From: Pseudomonadota bacterium | Lineage (GTDB): Bacteria; Pseudomonadota; Gammaproteobacteria; Steroidobacterales; Steroidobacteraceae | DNA length: 52,231 bases | Direction of reading: 5' to 3' | Assembly: GCA_021805275.1 (NCBI GenBank) | Contig: JAJZFQ010000111.1 | Location: 1 to 52,231, forward strand | In this document: piece by piece, positions 1 to 9,010 of the stretch | Position numbering within the stretch: the stretch's first letter is position 1 | Layout: each line of letters starts with the position of its first letter | Program-made: the position numbers and the translations under genes | The notes under the pieces: generated by a model | What the model saw: the letters and a program-made list of their open reading frames with translations, nothing else | Databases searched by the model: none | What the model was told of the DNA's origin: nothing

Positions 1-1
1 G

Positions 2-616
2 CGGAACTTTCACATCCTCGAGCTCGATCGGCTCTGGGTGGCCGACATCACCTACATTCCCACATGGATGGGCTTTATGTACCTGGCGATGGTGCTGGAC
101 GCGTGCTCGAGGAAGGTGGTCGGCTGGACGATGGAAAATCATCTGCGCACCGAGCTCGTAGTTGCCGCGATCAACATGGCGCTCGCGCAGCGGCACCCAC
201 AGGGGGTCATCCATCACTCGGACCGCGGGTGTCAATACACCAGTTTCGTTTTCGGCAAACGGTGTCTGGAAATGGGCGTGATCCCTTCGGTCGGTTCGGT
301 AGGCGATGCGTACGATAATGCGATGGCCGAGAGCTTCTTCGCCTCCCTTGAGTGCGAGCTGTTGGATAGACGGTGCTTTCACACGCAGGCCGAGGCGAAG
401 CTTGCCGTCTTCGAGTGGATCGAAGGTTGGTACAACACGCGCAGACGGCACTCCTCGCTGGGCTATCTTTCGCCCGTGCAATTCGAACGCGATCTGCGTG
501 CCGGACGCATCAGCGCAGCGGAGCTTCTGCCGCGAAGCGCCGCAGACCGCACTGCTGTCAAATCCGTTATAATCACGAAGGAGAGACCTCACAAGAACGC
601 CACACTACGTCAATGA
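2..616 (+). CDS. IS3-family transposase OrfB (DDE integrase), 5' end missing
   Basis: C-terminal part of a DDE transposase that cuts and joins IS3-type element ends. The frame is open from the first bases of the window, so the gene continues upstream. The catalytic triad is visible: Asp in LWVADITYI (about nt 44), Asp in HHSDRGCQY (about nt 221) and Glu in NAMAESFF (about nt 330), with the usual D-D-35-E spacing. The family hallmark NTRRRHSSLGYLSPVQFE follows. About 30 extra residues after that motif run almost into the right inverted repeat. The OrfA partner and the frameshift region are not in the window. Confidence 0.93.
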   Translation, partial: RNFHILELDRLWVADITYIPTWMGFMYLAMVLDACSRKVVGWTMENHLRTELVVAAINMALAQRHPQGVIHHSDRGCQYTSFVFGKRCLEMGVIPSVGSVGDAYDNAMAESFFASLECELLDRRCFHTQAEAKLAVFEWIEGWYNTRRRHSSLGYLSPVQFERDLRAGRISAAELLPRSAADRTAVKSVIITKERPHKNATLRQ

Positions 617-630
617 GAGAGCTTCTACCC

Positions 631-654
631 GTCCACTAAAGCGGGGCAGGTCCA
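631..654 (+). repeat. Probable right inverted repeat of the IS3-family element
   Basis: A 24-base terminal sequence beginning GTCCACTAAAG and ending AGGTCCA, 14 bases after the transposase stop codon. It resembles IS3-family ends by general pattern. The adjacent base 655 resumes an EAL-domain codon frame, which supports 654 as the last base of the element, give or take a duplicated target. Confidence 0.7.
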
Positions 655-981
655 TTCGGAACCGGCGCCAATTCCCTCTCCAGCCTGAATGCACTGCCCT
701 TCACTCGCGTGAAGATCGACGGCTCCTTCATTCGCGACATTCTCACCAACCCTCGCTCCGAGGCCTCGGTGCGCGGGGTCGTCGAATTGGCCCGCAGACT
801 GCGACTCAAGACGGTGGCCGAATACGTCGAAACCGAAGCCATCGCCGCGACGCTGCGCAGGCTCGGCGTCGACTACGCGCAAGGTTACGCCTTCGGCAGG
901 GCGGAGCCTCTCGAGGACATCCTGCGCGCACTCGCCGCGGAAGAATCCCAGCGCCTGCATCGCCTGTACCGGGAAATGTAG
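655..981 (+). pseudogene. EAL-domain (c-di-GMP phosphodiesterase) gene fragment, interrupted by IS
   Basis: The 3' remnant of a gene for a cyclic-di-GMP-specific phosphodiesterase domain. From 655 the frame reads FGTGANSLSSLNALPFTRVK, the conserved segment after the DD of DDFGTG, then KIDGSFI, VAEYVET and DYAQGYAFGRAEPL, and stops at 981 (about 108 codons). The IS end falls exactly before the F of DDFGTG, so the metal-binding EAL motif and everything upstream are cut off. An internal ATG at 709 would give only 90 residues lacking the catalytic residues, so a functional enzyme is very unlikely. The N-terminal part probably sits on the other side of the IS, outside this window. Confidence 0.9.
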
Positions 982-996
982 GCTCGAGCCGGTCGG

Positions 997-1020
997 CTGC
1001 GCGCGCCGAGGCGCGCGCAG
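997..1020 (+). terminator. Hairpin after the EAL fragment, possible terminator
   Basis: A 10-bp GC-only inverted repeat (CTGCGCGCGC / GCGCGCGCAG) with a 4-base loop, 15 bases after the EAL-gene stop. There is no T-run, so rho-independent function is uncertain. Base composition alone favours hairpins here. Confidence 0.4.
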
Positions 1021-1194
1021 CGCCGCACCGGGATCTGCCGCGGCTCGGGCCGAGGTCCCGCTCGCCCACCGCGATCGCCTCTCCGTCCACTGGCGATCGT
1101 AGGTAGATCACCGAATGCCGTAATCCGCATCTGGGCCCAAAAAATAAGGCGTGCATCGAAGACATCCTTGTTGCAACCAGACGGGAGTATCGCC

Positions 1195-1635
1195 ATGAGC
1201 CTCATTCGCTGGGATCCGTTCGCGGACGTCGAGAGCCTGTTCAACCGCATGATGCCGCGGACCACGCGCGGCCCACGCCTCGCCCTGGAGGAAGACGGCG
1301 GTCTGACCTTCGAGTGGTCACCATCGGCGGACATCAGCGAGACCGACAAGGAGTACCTGGTCCACGCTGATCTGCCGGGACTGAAGAGGGAAGAGGTGAA
1401 AGTCACCTTCACCGATGGGGTGCTCACGATCCGGGGAGAACGCAAGCAGCACAAGGAGGAGACGAAGGAGAAATATCACCGGGTCGAGAATTACTACGGG
1501 AGCTTCAGCCGGGCGTTCTCACTGCCTGAGAACATCAAGGCCGATGCCATCCACTGCGACAGCCAGGACGGCGTGCTGAGCGTACACATTCCCAAGGCCG
1601 AACAGAAAAAGCCGCGGGAAATCACCGTGCAGTAA
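1195..1635 (+). CDS. Small heat shock protein, Hsp20/alpha-crystallin family
   Basis: An ATP-independent holdase chaperone that binds unfolding proteins in the cytoplasm as large oligomers. The 146-residue product starts MSLIRWDPF, the usual N-terminus of bacterial class A Hsp20. The alpha-crystallin domain spans about residues 45-140, with DISETDKEYLVHADLPGL, the GVLTIRGER strand and the C-terminal GVLSVHIPK motif (the conserved A/G-x-L region). The start at 1195 is preferred over an upstream in-frame TTG at 1168 because GGGAG sits 7 bases before the ATG and homologues begin at this Met. A strong hairpin follows. It is the first gene of a block of stress-related genes. Confidence 0.93.
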   Translation: MSLIRWDPFADVESLFNRMMPRTTRGPRLALEEDGGLTFEWSPSADISETDKEYLVHADLPGLKREEVKVTFTDGVLTIRGERKQHKEETKEKYHRVENYYGSFSRAFSLPENIKADAIHCDSQDGVLSVHIPKAEQKKPREITVQ

Positions 1636-1654
1636 CGACAGTGCCGCCGAACGT

Positions 1655-1694
1655 CGCGGGCACGGCATGCGATTGAGCGCATGCCGTGCCCGCG
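1655..1694. terminator. Perfect 17-bp hairpin between hsp20 and rhlE, likely bidirectional terminator
   Basis: Two 17-base arms (CGCGGGCACGGCATGCG and its exact complement) flank a 6-base ATTGAG loop. It lies 19 bases past the hsp20 stop and about 58 bases past the rhlE stop, between two convergent genes. There is no clear T-tract on either side, but position and perfection make a shared terminator the best explanation. Confidence 0.75.
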
Positions 1695-1752
1695 CCGGGG
1701 GCAGTCTCTGAGCAGCCGACTGCGCGTCGGCCCGTCTCAGACCTGAGCGCAC

Positions 1753-3240
1753 TCAGGCGCGACGCCAGCCTCCCTCGGTGCGATCCCGGCCGGCGGCCGG
1801 GCGCTCACCGCCTCGACGCTCGCTGCTGAACCGCTGTTCCTGGCCCTGAGCCGCGCTGCGGCCGGGTGCCTCGGTGCGCGACGGGCTGCCCGAGTGCTGA
1901 TGCGAACGCGGTTCGCTCCGGTGAGCATCCGGGGCGCGCTGCGCGCCGTGCGGCGTGTGCGAGCGCTCCCCGGCGCGTCCGCGGCCCGAGTCGCGTATCG
2001 GCCGACGCCCGTCGCGGCGGGCACCCTGCTGACCGTGGGCACTGCGCGTGTTGCCACCCGCACCATCCCGCCGGCCACCGCTCGGGGCGGGGCGGTCCGG
2101 CTCCGCCGGCGTCGCGATGATCGCGAACTTCGGCACCGCTGCCGCCGGGATCGGCGTGCGCAGCAGTTTTTCAATGTCCCGCAGCAGCGGCTCCTCGTCC
2201 GGCGAAACCAGCGAGACGGCCGCGCCCGCCGCGCCCGCCCGAGCGGTGCGGCCGATGCGGTGGACGTAGTCCTCCGGCACGTTCGGCAGCTCGTAGTTGA
2301 CCACGTGGGGCAGCTCTTTGATGTCCAGGCCCCGCGCCGCGACCTCGGTTGCCACCAGCGCCGTGACGCGCAGACCCTTGAAGTCCGCCAGTGCGCGCAC
2401 GCGCGCCGCCTGACTCTTGTTGCCGTGGATAGCCGCCGCCGCGATGCCGGCCCCCTCGAGCTGCTTGGCCAGGCGGTTCGCACCGTGCTTGGTGCGCGTA
2501 AACACCAGCACCTGCTGCCAGTTGCCTTCCTGGATCAGATGCGCCAGCAGGTGGCGCTTGCTGTCCTTCTGCACTCGGTACAGCGACTGCGTGACCCGCT
2601 CGGCAGTGGAATTGCGGCTCGCGACCTCAACGGCCACCGGATCGCGCAAGAATCGCTGTGCGAGAGCACGGATGTCGTCCGCGTAGGTCGCCGAGAACAT
2701 CAGGTTCTGGCGCTGGGGCGGCAACAGCTTCAGAACGCGGCGGATCGCAGGGATGAAGCCCATGTCGAGCATCCGGTCCGCCTCGTCGAGCACGAACCAG
2801 CCGACGCGGCTCAGATCGAGTGCGCGCTGCTCGCTGAGATCGAGCAGCCGCCCCGGCGTGGCGATGAGTAGATCGCAGCCGCGGCGCAGCTGGTCGATCT
2901 GCGGATTGATGCCGACGCCGCCGAACACCACGGCGGTGCGCAGCTGCAGGTATCGGCCGTAGCCGGCGGCGTTGTCGGCGACCTGTGCGGCGAGTTCGCG
3001 CGTCGGAGTAAGCACCAGGGCGCGCGGCGGGCCGGAGCCAGTCCCGCCCGAGAGGTGCTGAAGGATCGGCAACACGAACGCGGCGGTCTTGCCGGTGCCG
3101 GTCTGGGCTCCGGCGAGCATGTCACGGCCGCTGAGAATGGCGGGAATCGTCCCTGCCTGGATAGGAGTCGGCTCGGTGTAGCCTTTCTCGGCCACCGCGC
3201 GCAGCAGCTCGGGCCGCAGCCCGAGAGTAGAAAACGACAT
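1753..3240 (-). CDS. rhlE: DEAD-box ATP-dependent RNA helicase, RhlE type
   Basis: Unwinds RNA duplexes using ATP; RhlE proteins act in ribosome assembly, RNA decay and cold or stress adaptation. The 495-residue protein shows the motifs in order: Q motif (GYTEPTPIQ, about residue 20), Walker A AQTGTGKT (about 45), [16 protein letters not shown], the DEAD box in [16 protein letters not shown], and [10 protein letters not shown] in the second RecA domain. After about residue 370 there is a low-complexity Arg/Gly/Ser-rich tail of roughly 110 residues, the RNA-binding extension expected for RhlE. An AGAGGT ribosome-binding site precedes the ATG at 3240. It is transcribed divergently from uup across 240 bases. 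Confidence 0.93.
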   Translation of the reverse strand: MSFSTLGLRPELLRAVAEKGYTEPTPIQAGTIPAILSGRDMLAGAQTGTGKTAAFVLPILQHLSGGTGSGPPRALVLTPTRELAAQVADNAAGYGRYLQLRTAVVFGGVGINPQIDQLRRGCDLLIATPGRLLDLSEQRALDLSRVGWFVLDEADRMLDMGFIPAIRRVLKLLPPQRQNLMFSATYADDIRALAQRFLRDPVAVEVASRNSTAERVTQSLYRVQKDSKRHLLAHLIQEGNWQQVLVFTRTKHGANRLAKQLEGAGIAAAAIHGNKSQAARVRALADFKGLRVTALVATEVAARGLDIKELPHVVNYELPNVPEDYVHRIGRTARAGAAGAAVSLVSPDEEPLLRDIEKLLRTPIPAAAVPKFAIIATPAEPDRPAPSGGRRDGAGGNTRSAHGQQGARRDGRRPIRDSGRGRAGERSHTPHGAQRAPDAHRSEPRSHQHSGSPSRTEAPGRSAAQGQEQRFSSERRGGERPAAGRDRTEGGWRRA

Positions 3241-3412
3241 GAATACCTCTGTGAGTCTGGCTCGCGCGTACGGCCGGCCGCCCGCTGCGGCAGAGCCGGC
3301 GGACAGACCTGGTTTTCAGGCCGTGGCGGTCGAAGCGAGTATGGTGTGGGAATCGAAGCGAAGCCGGAATGGCTTGACCGCGAGCGAGGCAGGCGCAGAC
3401 CGCTTGGCGCCT

Positions 3413-3438
3413 GTATAGTCTTGCGCCGCCGACTATAC
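3413..3438. promoter_or_regulatory. Perfect inverted repeat upstream of uup (GTATAGTC-N10-GACTATAC)
   Basis: An 8-base arm at 3413-3420 is exactly complementary to 3431-3438, with a 10-base GC-rich spacer. It is AT-rich against a GC-rich background and lies 43 bases before the uup start in the rhlE-uup divergent region. It could be a regulator's operator, or a hairpin in the uup leader. No matching -35/-10 pair can be assigned with confidence. Confidence 0.45.
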
Positions 3439-3480
3439 CGATCCGCCGCTCGCCAGTCCATCGTTATTCGAGCCCACGAG

Positions 3481-5331
3481 ATGTCCCTGATCACACTTCG
3501 CGATGCGCAGCTCGCCTTCGGCGAGCGCGCCCTGCTCGATGGCGCACAGCTGAGCCTGCAGGCCGGTGAGCGGCTCGGATTCATCGGCCGCAACGGCACC
3601 GGCAAATCCACGGTACTGAAGGTGATGGCCGGGAGCCAGTCCCTCGACGAGGGGGAAATCCAGCGACGCTCCGGGCTGCGCAGTGCCTTCGTCGAGCAGG
3701 AGCCACTGTTGCCGCCAGCCGCCACGGTACGCGACAGCCTGCTCGAGCGGGCGCGCACCGTAGCACACGCCTCGGCCTGCACCGCCGAGCAGCTGCACGG
3801 CGCGGACCGGGAGCGCTGGCAGTTGCAGTCGCGCCTGGCGGAGTTGCTGCAGCGTTTCGGACTGCACGGCGGGGAAGACCCGGGGAGCTGTTCCGGAGGC
3901 GAGCGCAAGCGCGCGGCGCTGGCGCTCGCCTTCGCCTCCTCGCCGGAGCTGCTGCTACTCGATGAGCCGACCAACCATCTCGACATCGACGGCATCGGCA
4001 TTCTGGAGGAGTTTGCGCAGAAGGCGCCGGCGGCCCTCATCGTCACGCACGATCGGGCATTTCTTGACCGCGTCGCCACGCGCATCGTCGAGCTCGACCG
4101 CGGCGTAATCCGCTCCTACCCCGGAAACTTCGCCGCCTACGAGACTCGCCGCGACCAGGAATGCGCCGCCGAAGATCTCGAACGGCGCCGCTTCGAGAAA
4201 TTCTGGCAGCAGGAGGAGATCTGGATCCGCAAGGGCGTCGAGGCGAGGCGCACGCGCAACGAGGGTCGCGTGCGGCGACTCGATCAGCTGCGCCAGGAAC
4301 GCCTGGAGCGCCGCGACCGCATCGGCAGTATCCGGCTCGCCCTCGATGCCGGGGAGCGCTCCGGCAGGTTGGTGGCCGAGCTGACCGACGTCGGTCAGTC
4401 CTTCGCCGGGCGCGTGCTGATCGAGGGCTTCTCCACCCGCATCATGCGCGGCGACCGCGTGGGATTGATCGGCTCGAACGGAGCCGGCAAGACCACGCTG
4501 CTGCGCATCATCCTCGGCCAGCTCACTGCGGAGCGCGGCACGGTGCGTCTCGGCACCAGCCTGCAGGTGGCGTACTTCGATCAGATGCGCGAGCAACTCG
4601 ACCCGCAGGCAACGCTCGCCGAGGCGATCAGCCCCGGTTCGGACTGGATCACGATCGGCACCGAGCGCAAGCACATCATGACTTACCTCGGCGACTTCCT
4701 GTTTCCGACGCACCGGGCCGGCTCCCCGGTGAGGATGCTCTCCGGCGGGGAGCGCAACCGGCTGTTCCTGGCCCGTCTGTTCGCGCGGCCCGCGAATCTA
4801 CTGGTGCTCGACGAACCGACCAACGACCTGGACATCGACTCGCTGGAGCTGCTCGAGCAGCGCCTGCAGGACTACCCGGGCACGCTGCTACTGGTCAGTC
4901 ACGATCGGCGGTTTCTCGACAACGTCGTCACCCAGACATTTGCCGCCGAGGGCGCAGGACGCTGGGGAACCTATGTGGGCGGCTACAGCGACTGGGTGCG
5001 CCAGAGGCCGCAACCGCCGCCCCCCCGCGCGCGCATGGCGACAGAGAACGCCGCGCCGGGCGAATCGGCACCGACGCCCCAGCAGCGGGCGGCTCGTCCC
5101 GGGCGCCTCAGCTACAGGGACGGTCGAGAACTGGCAGCGCTGCCCGGGCAGATCGAAGCGCTGGAGCGCGAGCAGACCGAGATCGTCGGCCGCTTGGGCG
5201 AGCCGGCATATTCCGCCGCGGGCCTGGAGCGAATGCAGGCCGACGGCACGCGCCTGCAGGAGATCGCCACCATGCTCGAGGGCCTGTACGCACGGTGGGA
5301 GACGCTCGAGGCCCAGCTCAGCGCCAGCTGA
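3481..5331 (+). CDS. uup: ABC-F family ATPase, Uup-like
   Basis: A soluble twin-ATPase of the ABC-F family; these act on ribosomes or in DNA structure maintenance and do not transport. The 616-residue protein has two nucleotide-binding domains: Walker A GRNGTGKST (about residue 36), signature CSGGERKR (about 139), Walker B LLLLDEPTNHLDID (about 159); then GSNGAGKTT (about 338), LSGGERNRL (about 420) and LVLDEPTNDLDID (about 441). The charged linker between domains and a C-terminal coiled coil (about 540-616) fit Uup better than Ettlingen-type EttA. The start at 3481 (MSLITLRDAQLAFGERALLD) is where homologues begin; the longer frame upstream is non-coding in character. Confidence 0.9.
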   Translation: MSLITLRDAQLAFGERALLDGAQLSLQAGERLGFIGRNGTGKSTVLKVMAGSQSLDEGEIQRRSGLRSAFVEQEPLLPPAATVRDSLLERARTVAHASACTAEQLHGADRERWQLQSRLAELLQRFGLHGGEDPGSCSGGERKRAALALAFASSPELLLLDEPTNHLDIDGIGILEEFAQKAPAALIVTHDRAFLDRVATRIVELDRGVIRSYPGNFAAYETRRDQECAAEDLERRRFEKFWQQEEIWIRKGVEARRTRNEGRVRRLDQLRQERLERRDRIGSIRLALDAGERSGRLVAELTDVGQSFAGRVLIEGFSTRIMRGDRVGLIGSNGAGKTTLLRIILGQLTAERGTVRLGTSLQVAYFDQMREQLDPQATLAEAISPGSDWITIGTERKHIMTYLGDFLFPTHRAGSPVRMLSGGERNRLFLARLFARPANLLVLDEPTNDLDIDSLELLEQRLQDYPGTLLLVSHDRRFLDNVVTQTFAAEGAGRWGTYVGGYSDWVRQRPQPPPPRARMATENAAPGESAPTPQQRAARPGRLSYRDGRELAALPGQIEALEREQTEIVGRLGEPAYSAAGLERMQADGTRLQEIATMLEGLYARWETLEAQLSAS

Positions 5332-5620
5332 GCGGACCCGGCCCTGCCACCGCACACGCCGCCGAATCCTCGTGCCCCGCCAGTATTCGTGACCCGGCCG
5401 GTCCGCGCGCAGGCACGCCGCTCAGGCCGAGTTCCAGGCGGGGGACATGCCGTCCAACGCGCCGGTCACTGCAGCGACCCGGAACGCGCTCAATGCGCGT
5501 ATCAATGAGCATCATCGGGCAACGAACGGATCGATGCGTTTGCATCGCAAGGCACGAGGATCTGCCGTGCTCCGCATCATCCGCCACGGCTGCGCGCGCC
5601 ACGGCCTGGGTTGCCCTTCC

Positions 5621-6535
5621 CTAGCGCGCCACGACCGAATTGCGTGGCGCGCGGTGCCCAGCGCGCTCCATGGCGTCGGATGGCTCCGGCTTGATCAACA
5701 GGAAGTCGCTCTCGAGTGCCTCGACCAGCGCCGAGGTCAACGTTCCGACCAGCCGCACCGGCGCCTTGCGGTGGGTGAGTGCACCGAGCGCGAGCACGTC
5801 ATAGTCGCGCCCTGCAGCGAACCCTGCAAGCTCCTGTTCCGGCGGACCGGACAGGATATGGGCGTGCTGCTCGTCGAGATCGGCCTGGCGAGCCAGCGCA
5901 CGCAGTCGGGCCGCGTGAGCGCGTCCCTCGGGGCTTTCGGACCGCAATGGCTCGGCGTAGAGCAGTTCCAGCTCCCCGCCGGTGGCAAGGGCCAGCCGGC
6001 GGGCGATCCGGATGATCGCCCCGGCCAGCCCCTCGGTCTCGTGATCCGACACGTCGATCGCCGCGCCGATGCGCAGCCGCTTGCGCCAATGCCGGTGCTG
6101 CACCAACGTGAGCGTCGCGGGGCAGGTGCGCATCAGCTGCCAGTCGTTCTCGTCAAAGGCGCTGTGACCGCGCCGGTCAATGCCCCCCGCCGCCTTCACC
6201 ACCCACTCCGGATGGCTGCGCTGCACCTTGTGCACGATGCCCTCGCAGAGTGGACTTTCGCAGGCGGCATCGATGGCGACCGCACTGACGGCCGGATCGA
6301 TCAGTTGGCGCTGACTGGCCAGATAGGCCTTGGCACGCGCCACGCACTCGCCCATGGCCTTGTCCCGACCGGTTGGCTGGTAGGCATGCTTCAGCGCGTA
6401 AGCCTGCTCCGCATCGCACAGGAACAGTTCCAGCGCAAAGCCGAACGAACGGGCGAGCGCGGCGGCTTTGGCGAGCAGCACGGTATCGGACGCAGTGCCC
6501 TGGGCGATCGCGAGTATCGAATTCGTCTTGGCCAT
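5621..6535 (-). CDS. Tandem universal stress protein (two Usp domains)
   Basis: A 304-residue cytoplasmic protein with two Usp domains, the arrangement of E. coli UspE. Domain 1 begins MAKTNSILAIAQGTASDTVLLAKAAALA. Domain 2 starts near residue 140 (KRLRIGAAIDVSDHE) and ends with DYDVLALGALTHR and VGTLTSALVEALESDFLLIKP. The ATP-binding G-x2-G-x9-G-S/T pattern is poorly conserved in both halves, as in UspE-like proteins. The Met at 6535 is chosen because the Usp strand starts there; 23 further upstream codons are Arg-rich and unconserved. It follows the phosphorylase gene on the same strand. Confidence 0.85.
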   Translation of the reverse strand: MAKTNSILAIAQGTASDTVLLAKAAALARSFGFALELFLCDAEQAYALKHAYQPTGRDKAMGECVARAKAYLASQRQLIDPAVSAVAIDAACESPLCEGIVHKVQRSHPEWVVKAAGGIDRRGHSAFDENDWQLMRTCPATLTLVQHRHWRKRLRIGAAIDVSDHETEGLAGAIIRIARRLALATGGELELLYAEPLRSESPEGRAHAARLRALARQADLDEQHAHILSGPPEQELAGFAAGRDYDVLALGALTHRKAPVRLVGTLTSALVEALESDFLLIKPEPSDAMERAGHRAPRNSVVAR

Positions 6536-6674
6536 TGCGCGAAACTCTCGTGGCGCACGGTAGAGCGCCCCTCCCGGCCGAACCCCGTATACGCTCGCAC
6601 GCACAGGCGCGCGACGCCATCCGCACTGTCCCTGACCGCCCCCTCGGAATCGCGATGTCCGCGATCCGTCGCCC

Positions 6675-8411
6675 TCAGCGCAGGTAAGCCTCCGTGGCGT
6701 ACCGGCGCATCATGCGGTGGCTGTTGAAATACGCCGCATTGGTGCCGATGACGGCCTTCATCAGCCGCACCCAGCCGTGCCGCCCGTCAGCCGAGCTGTA
6801 ATAGAGCGGCAGCACGGTCCGTTCGAGTTTCTCGTAGAGGGATGCAGCGTCGTCCACGCTCCAGCCGGTCACCCCTTCGATACAGCCCTCGATCCACCAG
6901 CCGTCGAGCACCGAAAGACTCGGTACCCCGTTGAACGCCGCCTTCATCCCGCTAGTGCCGGAGGCCTCGAGCGGCGGCAGGGGCGTGTTGAGCCACACGT
7001 CCGAGCCGGACGTCAGCAGCATCGCGAGCTCCAGATCGTAGTCCGGCAGATATACCACGGTGAGCGCGCCGGCGAGCTCGCGGGCGTGCGCGTGCAGCAG
7101 CCCGATCAGGTGCTTGCCCGTCTCGTCGTGCGGATGCGCCTTGCCGGCGAGCACGATCTGCAGCGGCTGCCCGCGCGCGATCGCCTTGAGCCGCTCGATG
7201 TCGGTGAAGAGCATCTCGGGCCGCTTGTACGCGGTCATCCGCCGCGCAAACCCCAGCGTCGCGACCTGCGCCGCCAGCCCCACCCCGGTGAGGCTCTTCA
7301 CCCGCGCGATCAGCGCCTGCTTGGCCTTCTCGTGCGCGGCGAGCAGATCCGCATCGGGGATGCCGTGGACACGCAGCAGCATCTCCGGCTCGTGACACCA
7401 ACCCGGGACGCACCGATCGTAGAGCTCGCGGAAGCTCGGCGCGCTCCACGTATAGGGGTGCACGCCGTTGGTGATCGCCCGAACCTGATAGCCGGGGTAC
7501 ATCTTGGCCGAGACTTCCGCGTGGCGCTTGGCAACACCGTTGACGAAGTCGCTGACGCTGAGCGCCAGGCGCGTCATGTTGAGCGAATCCTCGCCGGCCA
7601 GTGCGGTGAGGGTTGCGAACTCGATCGGCCCGTGCTCGGTGCCCGGCGCGCCGGACTGGGGGGTGTGGTGGTTGTCGTAGCCGTAGACACTGCTTGCGAA
7701 CAGGCGCTTGACCAAGTCGTAGGGAAAGCGGTCGTGGCCGGCCTCGACCGGCGTGTGAGTGGTGAAGCGGCACAGGTCACGCACGCGCGGCAGGTCGTAC
7801 AGCGACTCCCCCGGCCGCACGTCGTCGGCCGGATAGGCAAAGCGGCGCATCAGCTCGACGCCGAGCAGCGCCGAGTGGCCTTCGTTCATGTGATACGCGC
7901 TGATGTCGAACCCGAGGGCGCGCAGGATGCGCACCCCGCCAAAGCCCAGAACCATCTCCTGCTTCAACCGATACGCCTCGTCACCGCCGTACAGGTCGCG
8001 CGTGATCTGGCGGTCGTCCGGCTGGTTCTCGGGCAGGTCCGTGTCGAGCAGCAGCACCGGGATGCTCCCGCCCATGCGGCTCTCGATGACATACAGCCAG
8101 GCCATCACCCAGACCGGCCGGTCCTCGATGCGCACCGCGATCTTCGCATCCAGCGGCAGCGCCCAGCGCGCCGGATCCCAGGTGGCCGGTCGCTCGATCT
8201 GCTGGCCTGCGACGTCGATCTCCTGGCGGAAATAGCCAGCGCGGCTGACCAGCGTCACCCCCACCAGCGGCAGGCGCAGATCGGCGGCCGAACGCAGCGT
8301 GTCGCCGGCGAGCACCCCGAGCCCCCCGGCGTACGTCGGGATCTCGTTGCGCAGCGCGATCTCCATGGAGAAATACGCTACGCAAGGCAGACGCAGAAAC
8401 TCATCCAGCAT
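6675..8411 (-). CDS. glgP: Alpha-glucan (glycogen) phosphorylase, short GT35 type
   Basis: Releases glucose-1-phosphate from glycogen or maltodextrin using pyridoxal phosphate (PLP). At 578 residues it belongs to the short phosphorylase class lacking the long regulatory N-terminus. Seen motifs are VAYFSMEIALRNEIPTYAGGLGVLAGD at the N-terminus, YHMNEGHSALLGVEL (about 170), GFARRMTAYKRPEM (about 390), and EASGTSGMKAAFNGVPSLSV (about 480), which holds the PLP-binding lysine. An AAGGGG ribosome-binding site precedes the ATG. It is flanked on the same strand by the host-attachment-family gene upstream and the tandem Usp downstream, so glycogen mobilisation is tied to the stress block. Confidence 0.9.
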   Translation of the reverse strand: MLDEFLRLPCVAYFSMEIALRNEIPTYAGGLGVLAGDTLRSAADLRLPLVGVTLVSRAGYFRQEIDVAGQQIERPATWDPARWALPLDAKIAVRIEDRPVWVMAWLYVIESRMGGSIPVLLLDTDLPENQPDDRQITRDLYGGDEAYRLKQEMVLGFGGVRILRALGFDISAYHMNEGHSALLGVELMRRFAYPADDVRPGESLYDLPRVRDLCRFTTHTPVEAGHDRFPYDLVKRLFASSVYGYDNHHTPQSGAPGTEHGPIEFATLTALAGEDSLNMTRLALSVSDFVNGVAKRHAEVSAKMYPGYQVRAITNGVHPYTWSAPSFRELYDRCVPGWCHEPEMLLRVHGIPDADLLAAHEKAKQALIARVKSLTGVGLAAQVATLGFARRMTAYKRPEMLFTDIERLKAIARGQPLQIVLAGKAHPHDETGKHLIGLLHAHARELAGALTVVYLPDYDLELAMLLTSGSDVWLNTPLPPLEASGTSGMKAAFNGVPSLSVLDGWWIEGCIEGVTGWSVDDAASLYEKLERTVLPLYYSSADGRHGWVRLMKAVIGTNAAYFNSHRMMRRYATEAYLR

Positions 8412-8450
8412 CGGCGCCCCTTCGCTTCCGACCGGCCGATCGATGATCGT

Positions 8451-8915
8451 TCAGCGCAGCGCCTCCGCCGGCACGTGCGCCCTCACCTCGTCCTCGCCCT
8501 GATGCACCAGGTCCTTCGGTACCTGCGCCACCACGCAGCGCTCGAGCTGCTCCGGCAGTTCCTGGCGCAGCATCCCGAGAAAGCGTGGATCGGCCATCAG
8601 TACCACCCGGTCGAACTGCCCCTGGCGGTGCGCGCTCTGCAGCTCCAGCGCGATGCGCCGCGCGAAGGACTCCGCCGTGCGCCGATGCGCCGTACGCTCC
8701 CCGCCCGTGGCGTGATGGGCCACCGCCCCGCGTCGCCAGCCCTGGGGGGTCGCATGGTCGAATACGCGGCCCGGCCGGTCGCTCACCAGGTCACGCTCGT
8801 GAAGTCGGGCCTCTGGGTCGGATAAATGGCCACTGGCGCGCAGATGCGGATCGGCAGATTCGGTGTCGTAAAAACGCGCCTCGGCCTGATCAGCCACCAC
8901 GATTCGTATGCGCAT
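8451..8915 (-). CDS. Host-attachment-family protein (PF10116-like)
   Basis: A 154-residue protein resembling the family named for attachment to host cells, known from Agrobacterium-type and many free-living bacteria; its real biochemical role is unclear. Visible features are an N-terminal beta strand (MRIRIVVADQAEARFY), the segment VSDRPGRVFDH, a helix FARRIALELQSAHRQGQFDRVVLMADPRFLGMLRQ and the C-terminal VPKDLVHQ. The start at 8915 has GGAG 9 bases upstream; 58 codons further upstream do not look coding. It heads a leftward run with glgP and usp, and diverges from a second usp gene. Confidence 0.8.
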   Translation of the reverse strand: MRIRIVVADQAEARFYDTESADPHLRASGHLSDPEARLHERDLVSDRPGRVFDHATPQGWRRGAVAHHATGGERTAHRRTAESFARRIALELQSAHRQGQFDRVVLMADPRFLGMLRQELPEQLERCVVAQVPKDLVHQGEDEVRAHVPAEALR

Positions 8916-9010
8916 ACAGTTGTGCTCCGGATGGGTTCGGGCGGTCCCTTCCACAGAAGTCACTCTACGGCGGCCAGCGCGGCTGGCAATACGTAAATCC
9001 CGGGCACCGG

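Larger units (their letters stand above)
1..654 (+). mobile_element. IS3-family insertion sequence, right-hand part
   Basis: This is the right portion of an IS3-family element; the left end lies outside the window. It carries the C-terminal part of an OrfB-type transposase (2-616) and ends in a probable right inverted repeat at 631-654, which starts GTCCACTAAAG and ends in AGGTCCA, the usual look of IS3-family termini. Directly after 654 the reading frame of an interrupted EAL-domain gene resumes, which fixes the element boundary independently. The left inverted repeat and the target duplication cannot be seen, so the exact IS name and whether it is intact are unknown. Confidence 0.85.

Noticed and set aside
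6717..8825. A 702-codon forward frame opposite the phosphorylase gene
   Set aside because: Antisense shadow; the reverse strand has all phosphorylase motifs, and the forward translation is low in hydrophobic residues and without domains.
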